Origin: Ornithomonoglobus_A sp045612845
Lineage (GTDB): Bacteria > Bacillota > Clostridia > UBA1381
NCBI GenBank assembly: GCA_045612845.1
Contig: JAZKZV010000006.1
Span: 124,001 to 188,000 of the forward strand
Reading direction: 5' to 3'
DNA length: 64,000 nucleotides
Position 1 is the stretch's first letter. Every line of letters begins with the position of its first letter. Below, in pieces: positions 33,108 to 41,577 of the stretch. The position numbers were made by a program, and so were the translations under genes. A model generated the notes under the pieces. The model searched no databases. It was not told the DNA's origin and saw nothing but the letters and a program-made list of their open reading frames with translations.

Positions 33108-34397
33108 CTAATATGTAGTTATATTCTCCGGGTTGCTCTCAATAAGCTTTCGGTCATGTCTGGCGGCAAGGAGTGAGTATTGCATCGCAACAGTTGTTAT
33201 AATCATCAATATACCAAAAATCAAAAAAGCAATTTTGTAGTCGCCAAACAAGTCATGGCACGCATTTCCCAAAGGAGAACCAAGCGCATAGCCTGCATAA
33301 TTTGCAGATACAAATACACCAACAACCTTGTCAAAATCTCTGTTACCAAAAAACTCGCTTGCAAACAGCGGAAGCATAACAGTTTCAAGAGGGAGTGCAA
33401 CTGCAGAAAAAAATGTTCGGCCAAATGCAATAGTTTCACCCAAAGGAGTATTTGTAACCGCAATAAGACAAAACAAAGAAACAAAAGCACAGACATAACA
33501 GATATTCATACATAACCGCATACCAAGTCGGTCGTACATATAGCCAACACTAAACTTTGATACTGTAAGTAAAATACTCGATATGCTTGTAACAAGAGCT
33601 ACAAGCTCTATATTTATACCCACATCATACATATGCGGAACTGTAATGCCGCCAAGTCCCTGAAGCGCCATACCGGTACAGAATATAGAAAAAATAGAAA
33701 CATAAAAGTATGGCTTTTTTACAACTTTGGAATAATCCATACCAATCCAGCCCGCACCTCTTGCCTTGCGTTTTTTTACTGTATCAAAATTGGAATTTTT
33801 GCTGTTGGTTTTTTCTCTGTAAAATATAAGAACAATTAACAAGCCCACCGCCAGAATTGCACTTACCAGGCGATAAGATATGCGGTAACCAAAGGGGTTA
33901 CCTTCCTGGAATATTATAGGAGACAGAACTTGAACAGCAATAGCGCCGCCGATTCCGTTAGCGGCAAGTGTTACACCGGTGATAGTACCTTTATTCGAGG
34001 TGCACCATCTGTTTATTATGGTACTTACCATGGTTGTACTCGTCCATGAAAGACCAATACCCAAAAATACACCTCCTATATAGAACCAGATAAGATTTGT
34101 GGCAACTGAGTTAATAATTGCAAAGGATATAAGACATAAAAATCCTGCAACAATAAGTTTTTTTGTACCAAACCGACCCACCAGTCTGCCAAAGAATATA
34201 TTAACAACTGTTGAAGTAATAAATCTAATGGTATCGTTAATAGAAAAGGCACTTCGCGGAATATGTAATGCCTCGGTTATTGCAGTAAGATACAGCGAAC
34301 GTCCGCTGCTGCACAGACCAAGTGAAAGTCCTACCATAATAAAGCATACACCAATTATTATCCACGAATAGTCAAACTTTAATTTTTTTACGTTCAT
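33108..34397 (-). CDS. Major facilitator superfamily transporter
   Basis: A 429-residue membrane protein with about twelve hydrophobic helices. The loop between helices 2 and 3 reads FFGRLVGRFGTKKL and its repeat in the second half YMYDRLGMRLCM, the usual MFS motif A positions. A cytoplasmic basic linker (KTNSKNSNFDTVKKRKARGA) joins the halves. It resembles the oxalate/formate antiporter and monocarboxylate groups in helix 1 (WIIIGVCFIMVGLSLGLCSS). The substrate is probably a small organic acid. It diverges from an AraC regulator that likely controls it. Start ATG after AGGAG. Confidence 0.88.
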   Translation of the reverse strand: MNVKKLKFDYSWIIIGVCFIMVGLSLGLCSSGRSLYLTAITEALHIPRSAFSINDTIRFITSTVVNIFFGRLVGRFGTKKLIVAGFLCLISFAIINSVATNLIWFYIGGVFLGIGLSWTSTTMVSTIINRWCTSNKGTITGVTLAANGIGGAIAVQVLSPIIFQEGNPFGYRISYRLVSAILAVGLLIVLIFYREKTNSKNSNFDTVKKRKARGAGWIGMDYSKVVKKPYFYVSIFSIFCTGMALQGLGGITVPHMYDVGINIELVALVTSISSILLTVSKFSVGYMYDRLGMRLCMNICYVCAFVSLFCLIAVTNTPLGETIAFGRTFFSAVALPLETVMLPLFASEFFGNRDFDKVVGVFVSANYAGYALGSPLGNACHDLFGDYKIAFLIFGILMIITTVAMQYSLLAARHDRKLIESNPENITTY

Positions 34398-34416
34398 TTT
34401 TACAACTCCTATTTAC

Positions 34417-34446
34417 ATTATACTTTCTAATTTAAATATATCACAA
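34417..34446 (-). promoter_or_regulatory. Promoter of the MFS gene
   Basis: On the minus strand TTGTGA (34446-34441), 18 bp, TATAAT (34422-34417), about 20 bp before the ATG. Confidence 0.55.
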
Positions 34447-34513
34447 AAAATTTTTTATTAAATGGAAAAAGTATAACAATATGGAATTTTCAGAACAAAA
34501 TTTTTATTTCTGC

Positions 34514-34542
34514 TTGTCTTAATGCCTTTTTTATGGTAGAAT
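34514..34542 (+). promoter_or_regulatory. Promoter of the AraC-family regulator gene
   Basis: TTGTCT (34514-34519), 17 bp, TAGAAT (34537-34542), 27 bp before the ATG. The divergent MFS promoter is about 70 bp away, so one operator could control both. Confidence 0.65.
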
Positions 34543-34569
34543 AAAAAAAACAGTATACGGAGAAATACA

Positions 34570-35331
34570 ATGACAGAAGAAATTAAAAATCTAAAAATAG
34601 AGTCGGTAAATCATAAAATAAGTATTCCTCACGGAGGAATGGTCAATAGGAAAATGCATGGCTTAAACGTAAGATTGAGTGGTTGCGTCGAATATTATTT
34701 TGAAGATAAAACAATTAGGGTCAATGCAGGTGAAATGATTTTTCTGCCCAAAGGAAGTACATACACATACAAAGTGATTTCCGAAGGAGAAAGTGAGCGT
34801 ATAGTTATAAATGTTCAAGGTAATATAAACATAAAAGGTGCTAAATGGTATTCTCTTGATGGATATTATGCATACAATTCAATAAGCAGTTTTGCGCATT
34901 CATGGAATTTTGGTGATGCGGGAGAGTATTATATGACTCTTTCGCAAATTTACGGGTTGCTTTCCTTTATATGCAATTACGAAAGTATGAATTATGCAGA
35001 CAGGAGAAAGTATAATATTATTGCTCCGGCGGTTGAATATTTAAAAAAGAATATTTATAAAACAACATTTAAAATTGACAACCTACATTTATTGTGCGGA
35101 GTTTCGGATACATATTTTAGGAAAATATTTATATCGAGATTTGGAATAAGTCCTAAAAACTATGTTATAAAAAAGCGAATGTCGTATGCAAAATCAATTA
35201 TAGACAGCGGTGATTTTTTTAGCGTTAAACAGTTATCACAGTCCGTTGGTTACATAGACCCTTTGTATTTTAGTAAGGTGTTTAAAAAATATTATGGAAT
35301 TTCCCCAACAACGATGAATTATATGGAGTAA
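34570..35331 (+). CDS. AraC/XylS-family transcriptional regulator
   Basis: A 253-residue regulator. Residues 15-95 form a cupin-like effector domain (GCVEYYFEDKTIRVNAGEMI, FLPKGSTYTY). The C-terminal 100 residues hold two helix-turn-helix motifs: FKIDNLHLLCGVSDTYFRKI and FFSVKQLSQSVGYIDPLYFS, followed by the family signature FSKVFKKYYGISPT. It is divergent from the MFS transporter gene, which it probably controls in response to a small ligand. No terminator is obvious before ddh. Confidence 0.92.
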   Translation: MTEEIKNLKIESVNHKISIPHGGMVNRKMHGLNVRLSGCVEYYFEDKTIRVNAGEMIFLPKGSTYTYKVISEGESERIVINVQGNINIKGAKWYSLDGYYAYNSISSFAHSWNFGDAGEYYMTLSQIYGLLSFICNYESMNYADRRKYNIIAPAVEYLKKNIYKTTFKIDNLHLLCGVSDTYFRKIFISRFGISPKNYVIKKRMSYAKSIIDSGDFFSVKQLSQSVGYIDPLYFSKVFKKYYGISPTTMNYME

Positions 35332-35348
35332 AAATTCTTTATGAAGTA

Positions 35349-35377
35349 TTGTATTTTTGACATATTTGTGGTAAAAT
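35349..35377 (+). promoter_or_regulatory. Promoter of ddh
   Basis: TTGTAT (35349-35354), 17 bp, TAAAAT (35372-35377), 27 bp before ATG 35404. Confidence 0.6.
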
Positions 35378-35403
35378 AAGTTACATAAAAAGGAGTGGTA
35401 AAA

Positions 35404-36390
35404 ATGAGTATCAGAATAGGAATTGTAGGTTACGGAAACCTCGGCAGAGGTGTTGAATGCGGAATAAAGCAAAATAATGACCTTGAGCTTGTTGCAGTTT
35501 TTACAAGACGTAACCCAAAAGACGTTAAAATCTTAACTGATGGCGTCGGTGTATATGGTGTTGATGAAATATTAAATTTTAAAGATAAAATTGATGTTTT
35601 GGTTCTTTGCGGAGGCTCTGCAACAGATTTACCTGTGCAAACACCCGAATTTGCACAGCATTTTAATGTAGTTGACAGCTTTGATACCCACGCAAGAATT
35701 CCTGAGCACTTTGACGCAGTGGATAAAGCCGCAAAAGAGGGGGGAAACATAGGCATAATTTCAGTCGGCTGGGACCCTGGTATGTTCTCGCTAAATCGTC
35801 TTTACGGTGAGGCACTTCTTTGCGAGGGAAACACATATACCTTCTGGGGTAAGGGAGTAAGTCAGGGACATTCCGATGCAATAAGAAGAATTGACGGAGT
35901 AAAAAATGCAAGACAATATACTGTCCCCGTAGACGCAGCATTAAATGAAGTACGAAACGGCGAAAACCCAACACTTACAACAAGAGAGAAGCACACACGC
36001 GAATGTTACGTTGTTGTAGAGGAGGGTGCAGACAAGGCAAGAATAGAAAACGAAATAAAAACTATGCCAAACTACTTTGCAGATTACGATACTACAGTTT
36101 ATTTTATAAGCGAAGAAGAGCTTATAAGAGACCATAGCGGTATTCCGCACGGAGGCGTGGTAATCCGCAGCGGTAATACAGGCTGGGAGGGTGAAAATAA
36201 GCACGTTATAGAATACAAGCTTACACTCGATTCTAACCCCGAATTTACAACATCAGTATTGATTGCATATGCAAGAGCAGCATACAGAATGAGCAAAGAG
36301 GGAGCAAAAGGCTGCAAAACCGTATTTGATATTCCGCCTGCATATTTAAGCAGTAAAAGTGGAGAAGAATTACGTAAAGAATTACTATAA
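35404..36390 (+). CDS. ddh: meso-Diaminopimelate dehydrogenase
   Basis: A 328-residue NADPH enzyme that converts tetrahydrodipicolinate and ammonia directly to meso-DAP for lysine and peptidoglycan. ATG 35404 follows AAAAGGAG. The Rossmann motif is IGIVGYGNLGRGVECGI. VVDSFDTHARIPEHFDAVDKA and ISVGWDPGMFSLNRLY, then FWGKGVSQGHSDAIRRIDGV, are characteristic of Ddh. Its presence points to the one-step dehydrogenase route. It is a single gene ended by the terminator built into the family C repeat. Confidence 0.96.
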   Translation: MSIRIGIVGYGNLGRGVECGIKQNNDLELVAVFTRRNPKDVKILTDGVGVYGVDEILNFKDKIDVLVLCGGSATDLPVQTPEFAQHFNVVDSFDTHARIPEHFDAVDKAAKEGGNIGIISVGWDPGMFSLNRLYGEALLCEGNTYTFWGKGVSQGHSDAIRRIDGVKNARQYTVPVDAALNEVRNGENPTLTTREKHTRECYVVVEEGADKARIENEIKTMPNYFADYDTTVYFISEEELIRDHSGIPHGGVVIRSGNTGWEGENKHVIEYKLTLDSNPEFTTSVLIAYARAAYRMSKEGAKGCKTVFDIPPAYLSSKSGEELRKELL

Positions 36391-36396
36391 GAGAAT

Positions 36397-36545
36397 AGCT
36401 CCCTTGTGTAAAGTCAATCAATTTGCAATGCAAATGGTTCACCTCGACGTCCCGTTATTGAGGGATTGTAATGTTATATTCCACAACCCCTCCGGTTTTT
36501 GCAAATGCAAAACCCACCTCCCCTTACACAGGGGAGGCTTTTTTG
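36397..36545. repeat. Family C repeat carrying a fragment of family B
   Basis: Arms AGCTCCCTTGTGTAAAG and CTTACACAGGGGAGGCTTTT. The left half is interrupted by CAATTTGCaatGCAAATGG and TTCACCTCGACGTCCCG, a family B end. The right arm CCTCCCCttacacaGGGGAGG plus TTTTTT is a good plus-strand terminator for ddh. It forms the left border of the head-gene cassette. Confidence 0.85.
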
Positions 36546-36552
36546 TGGGTTT

Positions 36553-37557
36553 TTATGCACCATTCCATGCTTTTTTAATTGCTGCCAGAGTTTTGGCATC
36601 AACTTCATCCTGCATCATTTGTTTGCCAATGCCATACCATTCTTCTATTGCTTTTTGTACGTCGGCATAGTACGGACTTGGATATGTTCCGTCATCTTTC
36701 TTTTTAATGCCTAAAATCTGTGCCTCTTCATCAGTAAAGTAGCCCCTTGAAGTCGCACCATCAAGAGCAAGTTCAATACGTTTACTTTGAATTTCAGTAT
36801 CCCTTTCGGTTTCGTAAACTGAGGTATCATAATTGTCTTTTTTAAGCTTATTTGCGTTTATATACTTTGTGTATGCCTCGTATAAAGTCCTTTTCTCATC
36901 AGCATCAGACGCGTCATTATACAGATTGAATTTAGTCTCATTTTCTCTGTCCAGATTATCATCAAGCTCATTTAATGTAGAAAGATAATCTCTTTTTCCC
37001 TTAAGATTATCGGAGTATCGCTCGTATGAATTTTCCATAAGCTCGCCCATTTTATCATTAAGCTTTGAGTTATATAAATTCAACTGACTTGCCGCCACGG
37101 CAACTGCGGCACTGCTCTCATAACCGCCTGTAAGAGATGTCATTTTACCAAAGGCATCCTCATATGCACGCTGACCCTCTCTGTGATACATCTCGCTGTA
37201 TGCCTTGTATGCAGGGTCTTTGTCGGGGTCATAGCTCCACTCGGGTGTGTTTTCTATTTCATCAAGGGTTTTATTGATTTTTTCGTCGTATACATTTTCC
37301 TTTATGCCGATGCTATCCTTTGTTTTTTGTATGGCGGTGTCCATTTCGTCTTTATCGACGTGTGCTTTGTTGTCAGCATCAATATAAAAATCCTTTATTT
37401 CGGTGCCGCCTACAAACACCTTACCGTCTTTATAATTTACAATATTTTTAAGACCTGAATTTTTGGCATAGTCCGTTGCAAGCACTTTGTTGCTTTTAGA
37501 GGTTTCCTGATTTTTTTTGTCAGACTTGTTTTTGGTATCTATTATTGGTAGTGCCAT
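36553..37557 (-). CDS. Phage internal virion/structural protein
   Basis: A 334-residue soluble, strongly charged protein. The middle reads MTSLTGGYESSAAVAVAASQ then LNLYNSKLNDKMGELMENSY, a pattern I associate with internal or core virion proteins encoded beside portal genes in Firmicutes phages. The region after it (SDNLKGKRDYLSTLNELDDN) is predicted coiled coil. The N-terminal 60 residues are lysine- and asparagine-rich with a small DGKVFVGGTEI repeat-like beta piece. It is the last gene of the head cassette, 18 bp after portal, with RBS AAAGGAAA. An ejection-protein role is inference. Confidence 0.65.
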   Translation of the reverse strand: MALPIIDTKNKSDKKNQETSKSNKVLATDYAKNSGLKNIVNYKDGKVFVGGTEIKDFYIDADNKAHVDKDEMDTAIQKTKDSIGIKENVYDEKINKTLDEIENTPEWSYDPDKDPAYKAYSEMYHREGQRAYEDAFGKMTSLTGGYESSAAVAVAASQLNLYNSKLNDKMGELMENSYERYSDNLKGKRDYLSTLNELDDNLDRENETKFNLYNDASDADEKRTLYEAYTKYINANKLKKDNYDTSVYETERDTEIQSKRIELALDGATSRGYFTDEEAQILGIKKKDDGTYPSPYYADVQKAIEEWYGIGKQMMQDEVDAKTLAAIKKAWNGA

Positions 37558-37575
37558 AGTGATTTTCCTTTCTTT

Positions 37576-39174
37576 TTAGTTTATTTGAGGTTGTTGAGGT
37601 TTGAGATTTTTTATATCCTCAATAAGCGTTTCTTTTCCGTCGAACTCCATAAGCTTAAGGAGCATAATTGCCATATCGGGTGTTTGTGGGTTAAATACAC
37701 CCGATTTCCACAACGACAGTGCCATTTCGTTTGTGCTTTCTCTTGTGTATGGATTTCTCTTTTGCGGAATAACCTCAATATCAATTTCGACCTTTTCGCG
37801 TTTTGTTTTTCCGGTATCAAAGTTAAGCGCGTCCTTTAGCGGTGTATCGTGGTACAAGTTTGTATTTGAGAACTCCTCAAAGCTTTTTTCGCCAAGCTCG
37901 TTTGTTATTCGGTAAACTCTCGACTGTGTAAAGAACTCGCGCATAAGCTCTATTACCATAACAACAATATCTTTAAAGGTGTCGTACGAGTCGTCAATAA
38001 CTGCACGCGACTGCTTTTCGCCCGTTTGCTGCAGCGCAGTTATGGCACTTGCGGCAGTAACGCCACCGTTTACCCCGCCTTGCTGGAAGTCGCGGTTGCC
38101 TGCAATTTCTTTTAATCTGTCTATTTTGTTATCAAGATGAGAAAGAGCAAATTCTGAAAGTGATGTTGCCTGTTGTGGTACAATGCCGGACGGGTCTCCC
38201 TGAACCTTTACCAAATCTTTAGAGAAATCCATAAGCTCGTCCTCATTTACACCAACGCTTTCTTTATAGAACCATCGCTGCTTTGAGCTTACCATAATAT
38301 TCTTTATAATAGCACTGTCGAGCTTATCTATGTACATTTGCGGATTTTTAATAACATCTATAAGACCAAAGCCAAACGGACAGTTGTCCTCAGGGTAAAG
38401 TACATCAAATATTACAGGGTACATTCCATGCTCGTAAAGACCGCCCTCATAACCCTCGGTATCCTCTGTTGCATCTATAATATTGTCGTTTACAAGCTTC
38501 ATCATATGTAAGCTACCGTCATTCTTTTTGTAGTAGCAGTCAACAACAACTGTTTTTTCGCTTATACTGTTTATTCCGTTGTAGTCCTCCATTGACGCAT
38601 CACCGCAGAAAAGCTCACGGAATCGCGGATACTTCTCGCACAGGAGGTCATTATCCACCGCATTTACAATAAATAAAAATCGACTGTCCTGAACGTTTGA
38701 TACGTGCATATCGCAATACACATTTAAAACGTCTACACTTCTTATTTCTATGTCGTTTTTTTCTTCATCGTAGAAAACCCCGTAAATAGCAGTTCCGTAT
38801 TTAAGCTTTTTTCGCCAGTTCTTTTTGTATACCTTTTTAAAGCCGCTCATATCAAGCTGAACAGGTACAATTTTTGACAATATCTTTGCAGTTTGCTCGT
38901 CATCTTCGCACCTTTCCAAAATATTGACAGACGGAAAGTTATCGACCGCGTCTGCATATTTGTTCTCGATTGCACTAAAAACAAACGAGGTAGAAACATC
39001 AAGCTCATTTGTTGTGGGCGAGAGTGAGAGCGAGTTTCTTTTTCTGTACCAGTCGGTATTATCGAGTATTCGCCGATACAGCTCTTCTTTGTCTGCTTTG
39101 TAGCGCGAAAATGCCGCAAGAGCCTTTGTTTTTAACTGAGGCGATATTTTTCCGCTATATTCATATTCTATCAT
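37576..39174 (-). CDS. Phage portal protein
   Basis: A 532-residue dodecamer-type portal that would sit at the capsid vertex and feed DNA in and out. Evidence: RYKADKEELYRRILDNTDWY at the N-terminus; TNELDVSTSFVFSAIENKYA; GFGLIDVIKNPQMYIDKLDS in the stem region; DPSGIVPQQATSLSEFALSH then GGVTAASAITALQQTGEKQS and a long helix to FKDIVVMVIELMREFF, the portal stem/crown. Length fits podovirus-like portals. The frame is intact. Start ATG after AAAAAGGAGAG, 25 bp after the large terminase. Confidence 0.88.
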   Translation of the reverse strand: MIEYEYSGKISPQLKTKALAAFSRYKADKEELYRRILDNTDWYRKRNSLSLSPTTNELDVSTSFVFSAIENKYADAVDNFPSVNILERCEDDEQTAKILSKIVPVQLDMSGFKKVYKKNWRKKLKYGTAIYGVFYDEEKNDIEIRSVDVLNVYCDMHVSNVQDSRFLFIVNAVDNDLLCEKYPRFRELFCGDASMEDYNGINSISEKTVVVDCYYKKNDGSLHMMKLVNDNIIDATEDTEGYEGGLYEHGMYPVIFDVLYPEDNCPFGFGLIDVIKNPQMYIDKLDSAIIKNIMVSSKQRWFYKESVGVNEDELMDFSKDLVKVQGDPSGIVPQQATSLSEFALSHLDNKIDRLKEIAGNRDFQQGGVNGGVTAASAITALQQTGEKQSRAVIDDSYDTFKDIVVMVIELMREFFTQSRVYRITNELGEKSFEEFSNTNLYHDTPLKDALNFDTGKTKREKVEIDIEVIPQKRNPYTRESTNEMALSLWKSGVFNPQTPDMAIMLLKLMEFDGKETLIEDIKNLKPQQPQIN

Positions 39175-39205
39175 TCTTATCTCTCCTTTTTGTTTTAGTG
39201 TCCCT

Positions 39206-40600
39206 TTAATCTAAAGGATTCCATATGTTTTTGTGGGTTGCTTTCTCCTTACGCGGCTTTATCGGATTTGCCATCAGAAAATATCTTGCCGCGTCATAGT
39301 CGTGGTCCTCCAGAGAACTGTTTACGTCCTCAACATTTATATCGTCATATACCAATAGCGGTAATGTACGTATAAATTGGGAGCAGGTGTTAAAAACATA
39401 CATCATAGGCAAGCCATCCCCGTCAAATTCAAGACGGTAATGCAGCTGCATTTTTCCGCTGAGACGGTCATTTTTGCCCCTTTCGAAGTATATTCCCTCC
39501 TGCTCCATCATTCTTATTATGGTTCCCTCACTGCCTCTTGACTCGTCCCATATAGACGGGTCAGCTATGCCTGTTATTTTGTGTCCCTTTTCGTAAGTAT
39601 CCTCGATTTCCCTTATCATTTTAGCGATTTCGCGCGGTTGTTTTTTTATGCCTGTGTTGGGTGTATCGGTGCAACCGTATAGCTGACGGTAGAGGTATGC
39701 TCTTCCGTCATAATCTATTGCCCACCATTGCACTGCAAAAGGTTTTGCATAGCCAAAGTCAAATGAGCGGTAACGCCTCCAGCCATCAGGAATTTCAAAA
39801 GGTTCGATAACGTGGGTATGACGCCTGCTTTTAGCACCGTCGGGATTGTTTCGCCATTCGGTAAAGACCTGTCCCGAAAAGCTGTTCCAATCACCATAAA
39901 GGAGTGCCTTTTTCTGTGCCTCGGGCAACATTCCCAAATTCGCAAGATAGTTGGGGTCGTTTTCTAAAAGAGCAGTATTATCAAAAACAGATGAAGGTAC
40001 AAAACATCTTGTTCGGGATACTTCTATGCTTTTTCCGTCAGGAGCAATAATTTTGCTTTTGTAGGTGTAGGTTTTATCAGGCTCCTTTCCCTCAATAAAC
40101 CTATCCTTAACCCAGCCATGACCAATCCCTCCCGGGTTTGCGGTTGAGCGTATATATACTCTTAAACCATCTCCGTCGGCACGGTTTCTCGAAATAAGGT
40201 ATTCATACTCCTCCTGAGTAAAGTGTGTAAGCTCGTCAAAGCCGATAAATGAATAGGAAAGACCCTGATAGTTTATGTAGCTGTCATGATTGGGCATTGA
40301 CCCGAAATATATTCGCGCACCTGACGGGAATTTCCAGCAATGGTCAGTAGAGTTATATTGTGCCTGAGGATATGCGGGTGTATAATATCTTAATGATTTT
40401 AAGATAAGCTCACGGAGCTGAGGAAAGGTTTTTCGGAAGATTATGCCTTTATAGTTTGGGTTTTCGACCTGACGCAGTGCCTCTATGACCATTGCATCTG
40501 ATTTACCGCCACCTGCCGCACCACCGTAAAGAACCTCATACTCGCTTCTTCTTAAAAACTCCTCCTGCCTTTTTTGTGGAGACCATATTATATGGCTCAT
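39206..40600 (-). CDS. Phage terminase large subunit
   Basis: A 464-residue DNA-packaging motor. I start at ATG 40600, which overlaps the preceding stop as ATGA. Walker A is YGGAAGGGKSDAM (residues about 25-36), the Q/adenine-binding motif is SPQKRQEEFL, and Walker B is YSFIGFDELTHF. The coupling motif is YIRSTANPGGIGHGW. The RNase H-like nuclease has RSFDFGYAKPFAVQWW, KITGIADPSIWDES and a C-terminal LEDHDYDAARYFL. All catalytic acids for ATPase and nuclease appear present, so the motor may be functional. Unusually it lies near the end of the cassette, not beside the small subunit. Confidence 0.95.
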   Translation of the reverse strand: MSHIIWSPQKRQEEFLRRSEYEVLYGGAAGGGKSDAMVIEALRQVENPNYKGIIFRKTFPQLRELILKSLRYYTPAYPQAQYNSTDHCWKFPSGARIYFGSMPNHDSYINYQGLSYSFIGFDELTHFTQEEYEYLISRNRADGDGLRVYIRSTANPGGIGHGWVKDRFIEGKEPDKTYTYKSKIIAPDGKSIEVSRTRCFVPSSVFDNTALLENDPNYLANLGMLPEAQKKALLYGDWNSFSGQVFTEWRNNPDGAKSRRHTHVIEPFEIPDGWRRYRSFDFGYAKPFAVQWWAIDYDGRAYLYRQLYGCTDTPNTGIKKQPREIAKMIREIEDTYEKGHKITGIADPSIWDESRGSEGTIIRMMEQEGIYFERGKNDRLSGKMQLHYRLEFDGDGLPMMYVFNTCSQFIRTLPLLVYDDINVEDVNSSLEDHDYDAARYFLMANPIKPRKEKATHKNIWNPLD

Positions 40601-40752
40601 TTCCAATTCACCAGCTTTTCGCTGTCGCTTAAAATGTTTTTATCATTAAGCTTGGAAAAGGCAAGGGCAAGCTCCTCAACAAGCGAAACACACCATGACC
40701 GCAGCTCAGCAACAGTTGCATTTTCGGGTGGATAATCTATATTTAATATCAT
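40597..40752 (-). CDS. Small 51-residue protein overlapping the large terminase
   Basis: A short gene in the head cassette. ATG 40752 follows AAAAGGAGG. It runs MILNIDYPPENATVAELRSW to EKLVNWK and stops in an ATGA overlap with terL, showing real translational coupling. It is mostly helical (SLVEELALAFSKLNDKN). Function unknown. Similar small genes near head genes encode assembly chaperones or accessory proteins. Confidence 0.7.
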   Translation of the reverse strand: MILNIDYPPENATVAELRSWCVSLVEELALAFSKLNDKNILSDSEKLVNWK

Positions 40753-40767
40753 AGCAGTGTCCTCCTT

Positions 40768-41559
40768 TTAAAACCAGTTTCTCAAGACTGTATCGGGCGA
40801 TGACGGTCTTGTTTTTGCAAGATATAAATCAAGGTCTGCAAGACGTGAGTTGAATAGTGCCATATGTGCGTTATAGTTTTCGTAATCGCGTTGATAGAAA
40901 CAGTATTTTGCATTCAGGAAGTCAACATAGAGCATATCAAACGGAGCATCAACAACCGTTTTTTCTGTATAAAATCTTGTAATGGTTACTTTTTTTTCGC
41001 CATCTTCCTGGAGGTCTATATCAAATTCCACCACTGCTTTTTTGTCGGAAATGTCGGTTATATTGGTAACAAGAACGTAGTAGAAGTTGTCGGGAGTAAT
41101 AAGCTCTAATTCATCGCCCACCTGAAGCGGAGTATCCTCTATTGTTATGGTGTTTTTACTGATTATCACCGTTTTTTGAACGTTTTCCAAAACACGAATA
41201 TTTTCGTATTTTTTCTTATAGATTACGTCTATGCTGCCGGTTGGTTGTTTTTTAAATGAAACAGGAACACCGTCGCAACCTTTTTTTGCACTAAGATATG
41301 TTATGCCTTTAAATCGTCCGTCTTTTTTTCGTATTACCTTTCCGTTTGCGATAATTCTGTCAACATCAAGAGAATTTATGTAGTCGGGAAGTGTATACGT
41401 TCCGTCAGAATTAGGCAACAGCGTTGTTTTTTCAAATATCATCAAATGCTCGCGCATAAGCATTGACCCTAATTCGTCGCACCACATAATCTTTTCCGAT
41501 GCCCTAAATTCGTTTGGGAACAGGCAATCGGTAATGCTGATTACATCTTCTATTTTAAT
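40768..41559 (-). CDS. Phage head-tail connector (adaptor) protein with a non-canonical start
   Basis: About 263 residues. The first ATG is at 41487, but the same frame continues upstream to a stop at 41578 and encodes IEDVISITDCLFPNEFRASE leading into KIMWCDELGSMLMREHL. This is the usual N-terminus of podovirus-like connectors (short helix, PN-F, W-x-x-EL). AAAGGGG lies 8 bp before an ATT at 41559-41557. I therefore annotate an ATT start. The C-terminus has APFDMLYVDFLNAKYCFYQR then NYNAHMALFNSRLADLD, as in these adaptors that stack under the portal. If ATT is not used, the protein loses a conserved helix. Confidence 0.65.
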   Translation of the reverse strand: MKIEDVISITDCLFPNEFRASEKIMWCDELGSMLMREHLMIFEKTTLLPNSDGTYTLPDYINSLDVDRIIANGKVIRKKDGRFKGITYLSAKKGCDGVPVSFKKQPTGSIDVIYKKKYENIRVLENVQKTVIISKNTITIEDTPLQVGDELELITPDNFYYVLVTNITDISDKKAVVEFDIDLQEDGEKKVTITRFYTEKTVVDAPFDMLYVDFLNAKYCFYQRDYENYNAHMALFNSRLADLDLYLAKTRPSSPDTVLRNWF

Positions 41560-41577
41560 TTTAATCGCCCCTTTCTT

